This document shows positions 8,967-16,892 of a stretch of DNA of 64,000 nt, piece by piece. The DNA is taken from NCBI RefSeq assembly GCF_001458115.1, contig NZ_CZRP01000012.1, positions 1 through 64,000 of the forward strand, given 5' to 3'. This stretch comes from Gracilibacillus massiliensis (GTDB lineage Bacteria > Bacillota > Bacilli > Bacillales > Amphibacillaceae). The notes under the pieces were generated by a model, which made no database searches, was not told the origin of the DNA, and was given only the letters and a program-made list of their open reading frames with translations. Positions within the stretch are counted from its first letter, which is position 1; every line of letters begins with the position of its first letter. The translations under genes and the position numbers were made by a program.

Positions 8967-9608
8967 ATGAGAGCAAGACATAAGCCTTGGGCAGATGATT
9001 ATTTAAAAGATAATCCAGACATAGTGGAATTAAATCCCTCAGAATATAAAGGAAAATGGCATGATTTAAAAAGTTTTAAAAAGCCTATTCACCTTGAAAT
9101 TGGTACAGGTAAAGGACAATTTATTGAGGGAATGGCAAATCAACATTCCGATATTCATTTTGTAGGGATAGAAGTTGTAAAAAGTATTATTGTATCAGCG
9201 GTGGAAAAAGTTAGCGAATCTGGACGTTCCAATATCACTTTAATTAATGAGAATGCTCAAGATTTGTCAGAACTATTTGCAGATAATGAGGTCGATCAAA
9301 TCTATTTAAACTTTTCGGACCCTTGGCCTAAAAACAGGCATGAAAAGAGAAGATTAACGTATAAAACCTTTTTGGATCAATACCAAAGAATTTTAAAACC
9401 TAATGGTGAATTGGTTATGAAAACAGACAATAGGGGCTTGTTTGAGTATTCCTTAGTAAGTTTTTCACAATATGGTTGTCGTTTAGAGGAAGTTTCCCTA
9501 GACTTGCATCAATTAGAGGACCCATTAAATGTAATGACCGAATACGAAGAGAAATTTTCCGCCAAAGGACAACCCATCTATCGCTGCCGCGTCAGCTTTC
9601 CAGTATAA
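8967..9608 (+). CDS. trmB: tRNA (guanine-N7-)-methyltransferase
   Basis: 213 residues. TrmB uses S-adenosylmethionine to make m7G46 in the variable loop of tRNA. Visible motifs are the SAM-binding motif I, HLEIGTGKGQFIEGMA (about 42-57), the family motif YLNFSDPWPKNRHEKRRLTY (about 113-132), and the C-terminal TEYEEKF. The N-terminus MRARHKPWADDYL is the standard start and follows AAAGGAGAA. Length is normal. It ends the ytlP-trmB block, and a perfect palindromic hairpin follows at 9656. Confidence 0.95.
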   Translation: MRARHKPWADDYLKDNPDIVELNPSEYKGKWHDLKSFKKPIHLEIGTGKGQFIEGMANQHSDIHFVGIEVVKSIIVSAVEKVSESGRSNITLINENAQDLSELFADNEVDQIYLNFSDPWPKNRHEKRRLTYKTFLDQYQRILKPNGELVMKTDNRGLFEYSLVSFSQYGCRLEEVSLDLHQLEDPLNVMTEYEEKFSAKGQPIYRCRVSFPV

Positions 9609-9655
9609 AGTCGAACTTAAACGAAAAAAATGAAGAAATAAGTGTATTGTAAATA

Positions 9656-9689
9656 GTGAAAATCCAAACGAATTCGTTTGGATTTTCAC
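9656..9689. terminator. Perfect 34-bp palindrome after trmB
   Basis: GTGAAAATCCAAACGAA is followed immediately by its exact reverse complement, making a 34-base palindrome. The TTTT in the distal arm suggests a terminator for trmB. The same TCCAAACGA/TCGTTTGGA stem recurs at 28931 and 58621, each time next to the end sequence of the dispersed repeat family. Confidence 0.65.
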
Positions 9690-9700
9690 GCGTATTAGGA

Positions 9701-11039
9701 AGATATACTGAGAATTATATAATGTAATAATTTTGACAGTAAGTATTTGTCTAACAACCGCTACGGCTTGCCCAGGAGTAGCCGTCAAGGCTGAGAATCT
9801 AATGGAGTGAAAGTCTCCTGTCATCAATTGACCGGTTCGGATGACTAGTATATCCAATGCGTGGTGAGGTAACGAGTCACGTTCTGCTTGGAAGTAAAAG
9901 TCACTGCGGCTCAACTTTACGCAGAGAGAGTATGGGTCGGAACAGCTAGAGTGGCGAGCAAATCTAGAGGCTAGAAGGCTTTAACGGATACTGCAGCTCC
10001 GAAATCGAGCGCCCTTCAGAAGCTGTTGAAGGGATGTCTGTGATGCGCCGACCTGGTTGGGCAATGGGGAAGGCCGATGTTCTATGGGAAGTAACGGTCA
10101 AGAGCACCATAGAAGCAGCCGGAGTAGGGGTTCTGGCATCTAGAGAAAGATTTTCAGAGATAACGACGGGAAAGTCCTACTTCCAGCTGGGATGACAACA
10201 ACCAGCAAAGACCAACCATATAAGTGACAAGCGAAAATGGTTAGGAGGATTTAGGATGGACGCATGAGGTCGTAGTAGCGAAGAGGAAAGGGTAATGCCT
10301 TTCTAAGCTTATGGAATGAAGCTTCTACAAAGGTAACACCAGAGTAGAGCGAAGGACCTCTGGGCGACTGGGCGTCCGTGTTAAAGAATAAACAGAACAC
10401 AGAGTCTGTTGAATGATTGGCACAAGACTAGCATATAAGTAAACTTATGTATTGATGGGTGAACATGTGTGTCAGCATTTAAACCTGGGATACATAAGGA
10501 AGGCTTATATAGCGATAGAAACCCAGTGTCAGAACCGGACTCGGGAAATCCGACCGTCCGGGATCGTATGGGGGCTGCAGGAAACGTGATTCTATTGAAT
10601 GCGCGCGCCTGCCATCTACCCGACCTTCGCTTTCCGAGGGGCATGTTCTTCAGCTAACTTTGAAAAGAAAGGCACTTTTCAAAATGGATCTTCAGACCAT
10701 GCTAATCCCTCAGGAGTCGAAGTGGACGCCTGCGCTAGATAAGTCCTACAATGATTGCAAGAGTTGAAAAAACGACTTCTATCTCATTTCTAGAAAGCTC
10801 AAGTTGATAACTGTTATAACAGTTGTAGAATATATTCAAAGCGCAGGCCGCCCACTTTCACTCCTGTGGGAATGTTTTACCTGAAGATCCACTTTTTTTA
10901 GCGTTCTTTGCTCAAAAAAGTTAGCTGAAGGTAAAACCCCACGGAAAGGGAAGTGGGCAGCCGGAGCGGGTGTTTATCTCTCAATACATTTCAAAATTAC
11001 TACTTTGTATAATAAATATACATCAAGTATTGCATAGTC
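9701..11039. repeat. Dispersed palindromic repeat, copy A, interrupted by a group II intron
   Basis: The family is a ~500-bp element of two inverted hairpin arms. Here the left arm begins at 9756 (AACCGCTACGGCTTGCCCA) and, after an 850-base insertion, resumes near 10625 and runs to about 10738. The right arm is 10841-10970 (GCGCAGGCCGCCCACTTTCA to AGCCGGAGCGG). Outer flanks resemble those of copy D, including ATTTTGAAATG-like sequence near the right end. Outer limits are estimated by comparison with the other copies. Without the insertion the copy would be about 490 bp. Confidence 0.75.
9775..10624 (+). mobile_element. Probable ORF-less group II intron
   Basis: An 850-base, relatively GC-rich, purine-rich stretch with many hairpins and no credible reading frame. 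CGTAGTAG (10271-10278) followed by a hairpin AAAGGGTAATGCCTTT (10287-10302) resembles the domain III/IV region of the Ll.LtrB intron as I recall it. 10532-10565 forms a domain V-like hairpin: GAACCGGAC stem, GAAA-type loop, 2-nt CC bulge on the 3' side. A domain VI-like stem (GCAGG/CCTGC) follows, ending in CTACCCGAC. Oddities: no GTGYG at the 5' end, AAC in place of the AGC triad, and no reverse transcriptase, so mobility would need help in trans or the intron is decayed. It sits inside repeat copy A. Confidence 0.62.
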
Positions 11040-11107
11040 ATTTTTCATTGTTTGTGTTTGAAGTGGAGAAATATTATGGTCCAGGTCCCGGGCTTCTTTT
11101 GTAATGA

Positions 11108-11425
11108 TTACTTGTGCTGGGGAAACATTTCTAGAATAGTGCCGGTATGGGCATCTATATAGAACTCATATGGAATGTACTGACCGTTAGTGTGCTTAGT
11201 AATTCCGCCATGGTATACATCGTATTGCAGGTCATTCTTTTCAAATGGCTCTGGCTTCATATAAATCCATGAGCCACTAACTTCATATTTCTTTTGATAC
11301 CTCTCTTTTACTGATTTTAAAACTTTTTCTGGCTTAATAAGTTGTTTTTCTTCCTGTTGTTGTCTTAGTATGTAGCCAATCAAAAAAGCAATACAGGCAA
11401 CAAGGATTGTATTATTTTTCTTCAT
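11108..11425 (-). CDS. Small membrane-anchored protein with PepSY-like domain
   Basis: About 105 residues from the start next to GGAGTG (the frame extends further upstream to 11473 but without a binding site). An N-terminal hydrophobic segment (ILVACIAFLIGYIL) probably acts as anchor or signal peptide. A basic region follows, and then a beta-rich domain ending in YEFYIDAHTGTILEMFPQ. The ending, with its aromatic-Asp-x-x-T-G pattern, is typical of PepSY-type domains in secreted Bacillus proteins. PepSY proteins often modulate proteases, but no partner can be named. It is divergent from the M42 peptidase gene at 11637. Confidence 0.65.
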   Translation of the reverse strand: MKKNNTILVACIAFLIGYILRQQQEEKQLIKPEKVLKSVKERYQKKYEVSGSWIYMKPEPFEKNDLQYDVYHGGITKHTNGQYIPYEFYIDAHTGTILEMFPQHK

Positions 11426-11535
11426 CATTTCACTCCATCCATAAAAATAAGTTGACTGACGAAACATATACATACATCTTAAAGATAATAATAGAAAAAA
11501 AGCAAGTGAAAAGATATGTTAAAATAAAGTGAGAT

Positions 11536-11590
11536 ATCAATCAATAGGAGTTTTAAACACCTACTGATTGAAAGCGAAACTTATCAGGAT
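11536..11590 (+). promoter_or_regulatory. Hairpin leader element, copy 1 (upstream of the M42 peptidase)
   Basis: CAATCAATAGGAG pairs imperfectly with CCTACTGATTG and is followed by AAAGCGAAACTTATCAGGA. An almost identical tail and a similar hairpin occur at 16033-16090 upstream of sftA. Both copies point the same way and lie 45-115 bases before a gene start. It may be a regulatory leader or a small mobile repeat. Confidence 0.5.
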
Positions 11591-11636
11591 TTTTATCGTG
11601 TAATAAGCAAACTTAAAGAGGAAGGATGATACATCA

Positions 11637-12704
11637 ATGAATCAGGAAACATTAAAACTTTTTAAAACATTAACAGAATTACCAGGAGCACCAGGTAACG
11701 AACATGAGGTACGCTCCTTTATGAAACAAGAATTAAACAAATATGCCGATGAAGTAATTCAAGACCGTTTGGGTGGTGTATTTGGTATCAAAAGAGGAGA
11801 AGGTCCTAAAGTTTTGGTAGCAGGACATATGGATGAAGTAGCGTTTATGGTTACACAAATTACTGACAATGGTATGATCCGCTTCCAACCATTAGGGGGA
11901 TGGTGGTCGCAAGTTTTATTATCACAACGAGTTGAAATACATACAAATGACAGGAAGATTATTGGAGTGGTTGGATCAATTCCACCACATAATTTGACGC
12001 AAGCTGAAAGATCGAAACCTATGGAACAAAAAAATATGTTAATCGACATTGGTGCCGATGATAAAGAAGACGTTGAAAAAATGGGGGTTAAACCAGGTCA
12101 ATCGATCCTACCTGTTTCTTCATTTACACCAATGGCGAATGAGAAGAAAATACTAGCAAAAGCTTGGGATAATCGCTATGGGTGTGGCCTAGCCATAGAA
12201 TTAATGAAAGAATTACAAAATGAAACATTGCCTAATGAATTATATTCAGGTGCTACCGTACAAGAAGAAGTGGGATTAAGAGGAGCGAAGGTAGCAGCAA
12301 ATATGATTCAACCAGATCTTTTTTATGCTCTTGATGCTTCTCCAGCAAATGATATGTCAGGAGATAAAAAGGAGTTCGGTCAACTAGGTAAGGGTGCACT
12401 TCTAAGGATATTTGATCGATCCATGATTACACATCATGGCATTCGTGATTTTGTGCTAGATACGGCTGAAACCCATGATATTCCTTATCAGTATTTCGTT
12501 TCACAGGGAGGAACAGATGCTGGTAGTGTTCATTTATCTAATCATGGTGTGCCTTCTGCAGTAATTGGTATATGTTCCCGTTATATTCATACACATGCAT
12601 CGATCATTCATATTGATGATTATCAAGCAGCAAAAGAATTACTGATTAAATTAGTTAAAGCAAGTGATCAAACTATGTTAGACAATATACGTTCTAAAGG
12701 ATGA
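11637..12704 (+). CDS. ytoP: M42-family metallo-aminopeptidase (YtoP, glutamyl aminopeptidase-like)
   Basis: 355 residues, a cytosolic co-catalytic metallopeptidase of the M42 family. Metal-ligand motifs are visible in order: [12 protein letters not shown] (His and Asp), AWDNRYGCG (bridging Asp), [11 protein letters not shown] (catalytic Glu pair), DASP and a C-terminal IHTHASI. These enzymes remove N-terminal residues, often acidic ones, from short peptides and form tetrahedral dodecamers. The start follows GAGGAAGGATG. The DUF84 gene begins eight bases after its stop, suggesting one transcript. A hairpin repeat lies in the leader. Confidence 0.92.
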   Translation: MNQETLKLFKTLTELPGAPGNEHEVRSFMKQELNKYADEVIQDRLGGVFGIKRGEGPKVLVAGHMDEVAFMVTQITDNGMIRFQPLGGWWSQVLLSQRVEIHTNDRKIIGVVGSIPPHNLTQAERSKPMEQKNMLIDIGADDKEDVEKMGVKPGQSILPVSSFTPMANEKKILAKAWDNRYGCGLAIELMKELQNETLPNELYSGATVQEEVGLRGAKVAANMIQPDLFYALDASPANDMSGDKKEFGQLGKGALLRIFDRSMITHHGIRDFVLDTAETHDIPYQYFVSQGGTDAGSVHLSNHGVPSAVIGICSRYIHTHASIIHIDDYQAAKELLIKLVKASDQTMLDNIRSKG

Positions 12705-12712
12705 TATGAAAA

Positions 12713-13213
12713 GTGAATATCATGGTGGGTTCTTATAATAAAGCTAAACTAAATGCAGTGAAAAATACCTTTTTAGACGCGGATATTCAAAGTGTAGAGG
12801 TAGAATCAGATGTAAGTGCTCAACCGAGAACAGATGAAGAAACAAGAGAAGGTGCGATTAATCGTGCCTTCGCAAGTAAAGGTTTAAAAGAAAATAGTTA
12901 TGGAATAGGTCTTGAAGGTGGGGTTATGCGAATAGATCATCAATTATTTTTGTGTAATTGGGGAGCACTTGTTACACCGAGTAATGTATGTTACACCGCT
13001 AGTGGTGCAAGAATTCCATTACCTCTTGAGATTACTAAACCTCTTTTAAACGGGAGAGAGTTAGGGGATATTATGGAAGAATGGACAGCAAATAAGGATA
13101 TTCGCCATCATCAAGGGGCTATAGGTATATTTACCAACGAGAGGGTCTCACGAGAAGAGATGTTTACACATGTTGTTCTGCTATTAAAAGGACAAATGGA
13201 ATTACAGATGTAA
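12713..13213 (+). CDS. DUF84 family, putative inosine/xanthosine triphosphatase
   Basis: 166 residues. The N-terminus (VGSYNKAKLNAVKNTF) and the motif GIGLEGGVM are typical of the DUF84/YjjX fold, related to the ITPase (HAM1-like) enzymes that remove non-canonical nucleoside triphosphates. Conserved SxQPRTDEETREGAINRA is also visible. The GTG at 12713 is the start given; a second in-frame ATG (12722) is an alternative. It is eight bases after the peptidase, so probably co-transcribed. Enzymatic activity in Bacillus homologues is inferred, not shown here. Confidence 0.8.
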   Translation: MNIMVGSYNKAKLNAVKNTFLDADIQSVEVESDVSAQPRTDEETREGAINRAFASKGLKENSYGIGLEGGVMRIDHQLFLCNWGALVTPSNVCYTASGARIPLPLEITKPLLNGRELGDIMEEWTANKDIRHHQGAIGIFTNERVSREEMFTHVVLLLKGQMELQM

Positions 13214-13366
13214 TTTCAAGCACGTTCACATTCGTGAAGCTAAGTTGCCACTGATGTTTAACTGAATTATCTTGAATTTGAATGAATTTCCTCTTGTGAA
13301 ATAAATAATAAATAGTATATGATAGTAAAAGGGGGAAAAAAGAACTAAAATATCAGGAGGATTTAT

Positions 13367-13894
13367 ATGAAGTTTGAAAAAACTGGTTTAGTAGTTATTT
13401 CCTTTTTGTTTGTTTTTTTAGTTGGAATTAGCATTATGTCTATCCAACCTAAAGAGGAAGTCTTAACTAATGCTATAGAAGTAGCAGAACAACAATTTGA
13501 ACAGGAATCAAAAGAACAAAACAAACAAGTAGAAAATTTCTCGCTATATTTACCCGAAGGTTATGAGGTTGAAGAACAAAATAATAGTAATTTATTACTA
13601 AATAAGGAAGAAAAAACATTTATCCTATTTTATAATAAGTTAGAGACTCGAACAAGTAGATTAAATTACGAAGCAGCTAAGGAAATTAACAACCATGAAT
13701 GGTTAGAAGCATTTGAAGATAAAGAACGTTTCGGCTATATTAATATTATGGTACGGGATGAAGTATTTGAAGTTGAGTTAGGTGTTGGAGGAGTAAAGGT
13801 TACTACACGAAGTTCCAAAGAAGAGTTAGTTAGTGATGTAGGAGATATGATGGATATCGCTAGTTCAATTGCATACGAAGAGAAAGGAGCGTAA
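13367..13894 (+). CDS. Membrane-anchored extracytoplasmic protein, unknown function
   Basis: 175 residues. A basic N-terminus plus hydrophobic segment (about 7-25, LVVISFLFVFLVGISIMSI) without a lipobox suggests an uncleaved anchor. A glutamine/glutamate-rich linker (EVAEQQFEQESKEQNKQ) leads into a soluble domain with LYLPEGYEVEEQ. It was not recognised as a characterised family. The ribosome binding site AGGAGGA is strong. The thioredoxin-like gene ytpP follows two bases after its stop, so the pair is almost surely co-transcribed. A redox or stress link is only guilt by association. Confidence 0.75.
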   Translation: MKFEKTGLVVISFLFVFLVGISIMSIQPKEEVLTNAIEVAEQQFEQESKEQNKQVENFSLYLPEGYEVEEQNNSNLLLNKEEKTFILFYNKLETRTSRLNYEAAKEINNHEWLEAFEDKERFGYINIMVRDEVFEVELGVGGVKVTTRSSKEELVSDVGDMMDIASSIAYEEKGA

Positions 13895-13896
13895 AG

Positions 13897-14220
13897 ATGA
13901 AAACATTACAATCAGAACAAGAATTTGATCAGTTAAAAATAGAAGGAAAGGTAATCTTTTTATTTTCAGCAGACTGGTGTCCAGATTGCCGTGTTATAGA
14001 ACCTATTCTGCCTGAAATAGAAAAGCAATACCAAGCATACACATTTGTTTATGTAGATAGAGATAAATTCATTGATATCTGTGTTCAGAATGATATTTTT
14101 GGTATCCCTAGCTTTTTGGCGTATGATCAAGGTAATGAACTGGGTCGTTTTGTAAGTAAAGATAGAAAAACAAAAGAAGAAATAGAGAATTTTATAAACG
14201 GCTTATCTAATGTAGACTGA
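13897..14220 (+). CDS. ytpP: Thioredoxin-like protein YtpP
   Basis: 107 residues with the thioredoxin fold. The active site is SADWCPDCRVIEP, a CPDC motif instead of the classical CGPC, and the cis-proline is in FGIPSFLAY. There is no signal peptide, so it is cytosolic. It would catalyse thiol-disulfide exchange; the CPDC variant shifts redox potential relative to TrxA. It follows the 175-residue membrane protein by two bases and is terminated by a perfect palindrome at 14254. Position before ytpQ and ytpR matches B. subtilis. Confidence 0.88.
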   Translation: MKTLQSEQEFDQLKIEGKVIFLFSADWCPDCRVIEPILPEIEKQYQAYTFVYVDRDKFIDICVQNDIFGIPSFLAYDQGNELGRFVSKDRKTKEEIENFINGLSNVD

Positions 14221-14253
14221 AATAAAGAGTGTCAATATAGTATTATTGTCAAT

Positions 14254-14293
14254 AAAATCCATTCGGTTATTCGAATAACCGAATGGATTTTTG
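14254..14293 (+). terminator. Terminator after ytpP
   Basis: AAATCCATTCGGTTATT is followed by AATAACCGAATGGATTT, a perfect long stem around a central TCGA-like core, ending in TTTT. It is a strong intrinsic terminator and works in either direction. Confidence 0.85.
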
Positions 14294-14473
14294 CATGTAC
14301 GTTAGAGAAGCATAAAATTTTAGCAATGAAATTGACCGTAGAAAAGCGAAAAAACGATTTCACGCTTGGTAGGTTTACTTGAAGAAATCGATATTGCGCA
14401 AAGTTTTTCATTTTCATTAAAAAGTGATACAATACCATAAGTGTTTTCTTCCGAAAAAAGGAGGACGAAGAAA

Positions 14474-15277
14474 ATGAAAATGACTTCTATCAAAATGAAA
14501 AGAAAACTAGATGAATTATTTGCACGTGATGATTGGAGAGTATCCTTTAATCGCGATAAAGATGTATACAGAGTGGAATGGAAAGATTCCAAACAAGGGG
14601 TAAAAATAAATATCCCTAATGTTATAGCAAAATATGAAAGAAGAGGCGATATTGCCCTTGAAGAACTCCAATTTCATGTTAGTGAATCGTTAAAAATGAT
14701 GAATGAAGAGCACCAGTTAGAAGGAAAAGAAAAACATATTTATCCTGTAATACGTGCTACATCTTTTCCCAAAAAAACAAAAGCTGGTATTTCATTAGCG
14801 TACACGGAGCATACAGCTGAAACCAATATTTATTATGCTTTAGATCTAGGTACAACGTATCAATTAATCGATGAGAAAATGTTGAATGAACAAGGTTGGA
14901 GTTATGAAAGATTAAAAGAAATATCGTTATTTAATATAAGATCCTTAGACATAAATCCCAAAAAGGATATCGTGGCTGAAAATGATTTCTACTTCATTGC
15001 GACACAAGATGGATATGATGCGAGTAGAATTCTTAATGAAGCTTTTCTAGAAGAAATGAAAGCAAATGCCGTAGGTGAAGTACTAGTGGCTGTGCCACAT
15101 CAAGATGTACTGATAATAGCGGATGTAAAAAATAAAATGGGATATGATATACTGGCCCAAATGACAATGAAATTCTTTGCTGAAGGTCGTGTACCTATTA
15201 CATCCTTACCTTTCGCTTACGATGAAAGGCATTTAGAACCAGTATTCATTTTAGCCAAAAATAAACCAGAACAATAA
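14474..15277 (+). CDS. ytpQ: DUF1444 family protein YtpQ
   Basis: 267 residues from the ATG at 14474, which follows GGAGGACGAAG; an upstream in-frame ATG at 14441 lacks a binding site. The start MKMTSIKMKRKLDELF is like B. subtilis YtpQ. The protein is soluble, with an N-terminal segment rich in charged residues and a C-terminal segment with GEVLVAVPHQDVLIIADVKN. DUF1444 has no established biochemical role. It lies between ytpP and ytpR, and ytpR starts 15 bases after its stop, so both are probably one transcript. Confidence 0.87.
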   Translation: MKMTSIKMKRKLDELFARDDWRVSFNRDKDVYRVEWKDSKQGVKINIPNVIAKYERRGDIALEELQFHVSESLKMMNEEHQLEGKEKHIYPVIRATSFPKKTKAGISLAYTEHTAETNIYYALDLGTTYQLIDEKMLNEQGWSYERLKEISLFNIRSLDINPKKDIVAENDFYFIATQDGYDASRILNEAFLEEMKANAVGEVLVAVPHQDVLIIADVKNKMGYDILAQMTMKFFAEGRVPITSLPFAYDERHLEPVFILAKNKPEQ

Positions 15278-15292
15278 GAGAGGGTATGAAAA

Positions 15293-15895
15293 ATGTTTGT
15301 ATATTATAATCAAAAAGGTGTTGGAGATGTTCTTTTGTTTCCACTGAAAAACAGTGAGAAAGTAACATTTGAACGAAATAAAGATATCGCAACGATAATT
15401 GATGAAGAAACAAATGAAATAATCGGCTATAATATCTTTAATGCTTCCAACTATTTTAACGAATTATCGACAGGTAAATCAAAATTAACGGAAGAATTTT
15501 TAGTTGAAATTAGAAAAGCATTAGAGCTAAATAATGTTGCAGACAAACTAGACATTGATTTATCGCCAAAATTTGTTGTCGGGTATGTAACTGATATGCA
15601 AGCACACGAGAATGCTGATAAGTTACGCGTCTGTCAAGTAGATGTAGGCACTAGTGACCAGTTGCAAATTGTATGTGGTGCTCCAAATGTAGATAAAGGG
15701 CAAAAAGTAGTAGTTGCTAAAGTTGGTGCTATTATGCCTAGTGGATTAGAAATTAAACCGACGCAACTTAGAGGCGTAGATTCCAATGGTATGATTTGTT
15801 CCCAAAAAGAATTGGGTTTACCGAATGCTCCTAAAGAAAAAGGAATTTATGTATTACCAGCTGATGAAAAAGTTGGAAGTGAATTTCAATTTTAA
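15293..15895 (+). CDS. ytpR: tRNA-binding domain protein YtpR
   Basis: 200 residues. An N-terminal DUF4479-type region (about 1-85) is followed by a tRNA-binding OB-fold (about 92-195) of the EMAP II/Arc1p type, with [36 protein letters not shown] and the C-terminal [18 protein letters not shown]. The same OB-fold occurs at the N-terminus of the PheRS beta subunit, but no synthetase domain is present. It probably binds structured RNA such as tRNA. A terminator follows at once. Confidence 0.9.
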   Translation: MFVYYNQKGVGDVLLFPLKNSEKVTFERNKDIATIIDEETNEIIGYNIFNASNYFNELSTGKSKLTEEFLVEIRKALELNNVADKLDIDLSPKFVVGYVTDMQAHENADKLRVCQVDVGTSDQLQIVCGAPNVDKGQKVVVAKVGAIMPSGLEIKPTQLRGVDSNGMICSQKELGLPNAPKEKGIYVLPADEKVGSEFQF

Positions 15896-15925
15896 ACCCT
15901 TTGTCCTCGGACAAGGGTTTTTCTT
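15894..15925 (+). terminator. Terminator after ytpR
   Basis: AAACCCTTTGTCC and GGACAAGGGTTT form a GC-containing stem with a TC loop, followed by TTCTT. It starts at the ytpR stop codon region. Confidence 0.85.
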
Positions 15926-16032
15926 ATGACTTTCGATGCTTTTATGATTAATCAATAAATTAGCTATTACAATCATTCGTTTCATGATAAAATAGGGAAT
16001 AAGTTCTCGAGTGTAAAATCGTACAAAAAGTG

Positions 16033-16090
16033 AAGTTTCAATCAGTGGTAGGTTACAACTACCACTAATTGGTAGCGAAACTTATCAGGA
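16033..16090 (+). promoter_or_regulatory. Hairpin leader element, copy 2 (upstream of sftA)
   Basis: AAGTTTC, AATCAGTGGTAG, a short loop, CTACCACTAATTG and GAAACTT form a long interrupted hairpin, followed by ATCAGGA. It shares AGCGAAACTTATCAGGA and the hairpin core with the element at 11536-11590. The compensating differences between the two stems suggest that the structure is what matters. Confidence 0.5.
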
Positions 16091-16202
16091 AGTTAGCGTC
16101 CTTTTATCCTTACTGAGCTTTCGTGTAAAAATGTGAATCTTTTCAAATAGGATATAACGGACGATTACACCGTGATAAATTAGGAAGAGAGCGTGACGTA
16201 CG

Positions 16203-16892
16203 ATGTGGAAAAATATAAAAAAAAGATGGGAACATTTATTTGATGACCATGAACAACAAGAATTAAACAATCAAACAACAAACACATCTTATAAGTCTAT
16301 AGAAACAAAAATGGCTTATCAATATCCAAAAAAGAATGCAAATGAGAGATTAACCAGAAAACCTATACATAAAAATCAACGAAAGAAATCAGAAGAAACT
16401 GTAGATTATCATCATAATGAATACCACCATCAGGAACCATTTAAAGCCCAGGATGTACCATCACCTGTTTATGGCTTTCGCAGTAATCAAAAGAAACTAC
16501 AAGATCAACGAAATGAAGATCTTGAGAAAACAGTTGAGCAAGATACTGATAATGAGCATTCAACGGAAGAACAAGATAGTAACGGTAAAATGTCAGAGAC
16601 AACAAAGTCGGTAACATTAGATAATGATTCGGAAATTCAGCAAAAACCGACAAATAATCGGGTAGAAGTTACTAATAGTATAGAAAGCAGAAAAGAGAGG
16701 AAAAAGGAAAGAAATCAAAACACGCCAACACCATTAAATGTGATAATGACACCTCGTGATAAATGGAGACAACAGAAAAAGCAAGAAGTAACGATTAATC
16801 GAAAACGTAACGAGGACCAGGTTAAAACTTTATCGGGCTATTCAAAAGAATATGCGAGGAACCCAAGATCATCGAAATGGGAACCATACTGA
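16203..16892 (+). CDS. sftA: SftA DNA translocase, N-terminal part (separated by a frame change)
   Basis: A 229-residue hydrophilic, coiled-coil-prone protein with no membrane segment. It carries two motifs that I associate with the N-terminal half of SftA (YtpT): VPSPVYGFRSNQ (about residue 85) and TPLNVIMTPRDKW (about 176). SftA is the soluble FtsK paralogue recruited to the division septum through this region. The frame ends at a TGA (16890-16892), while the FtsK motor continues in the +1 frame, open from 16792. The two parts together would be about 700 residues, shorter than B. subtilis SftA (about 950). Either a frameshift (real or sequencing) or a true split gene. Confidence 0.75.
   Translation: MWKNIKKRWEHLFDDHEQQELNNQTTNTSYKSIETKMAYQYPKKNANERLTRKPIHKNQRKKSEETVDYHHNEYHHQEPFKAQDVPSPVYGFRSNQKKLQDQRNEDLEKTVEQDTDNEHSTEEQDSNGKMSETTKSVTLDNDSEIQQKPTNNRVEVTNSIESRKERKKERNQNTPTPLNVIMTPRDKWRQQKKQEVTINRKRNEDQVKTLSGYSKEYARNPRSSKWEPY

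Noticed and set aside
9775-10624. Other giant RNAs (OLE, GOLLD, ROOL, HEARO) as identity of the insert
   Set aside because: The domain III- and V-like motifs and the clean split of a repeat arm fit a group II intron better, and no partner gene for those RNAs is nearby. Not fully excluded.
10381-10657. Short reading frames on both strands in the 10.4-10.7 kb region
   Set aside because: They lie across the 3' part of the structured intron-like RNA and the repeat arm, have no binding sites and have odd, arginine- and proline-rich translations.
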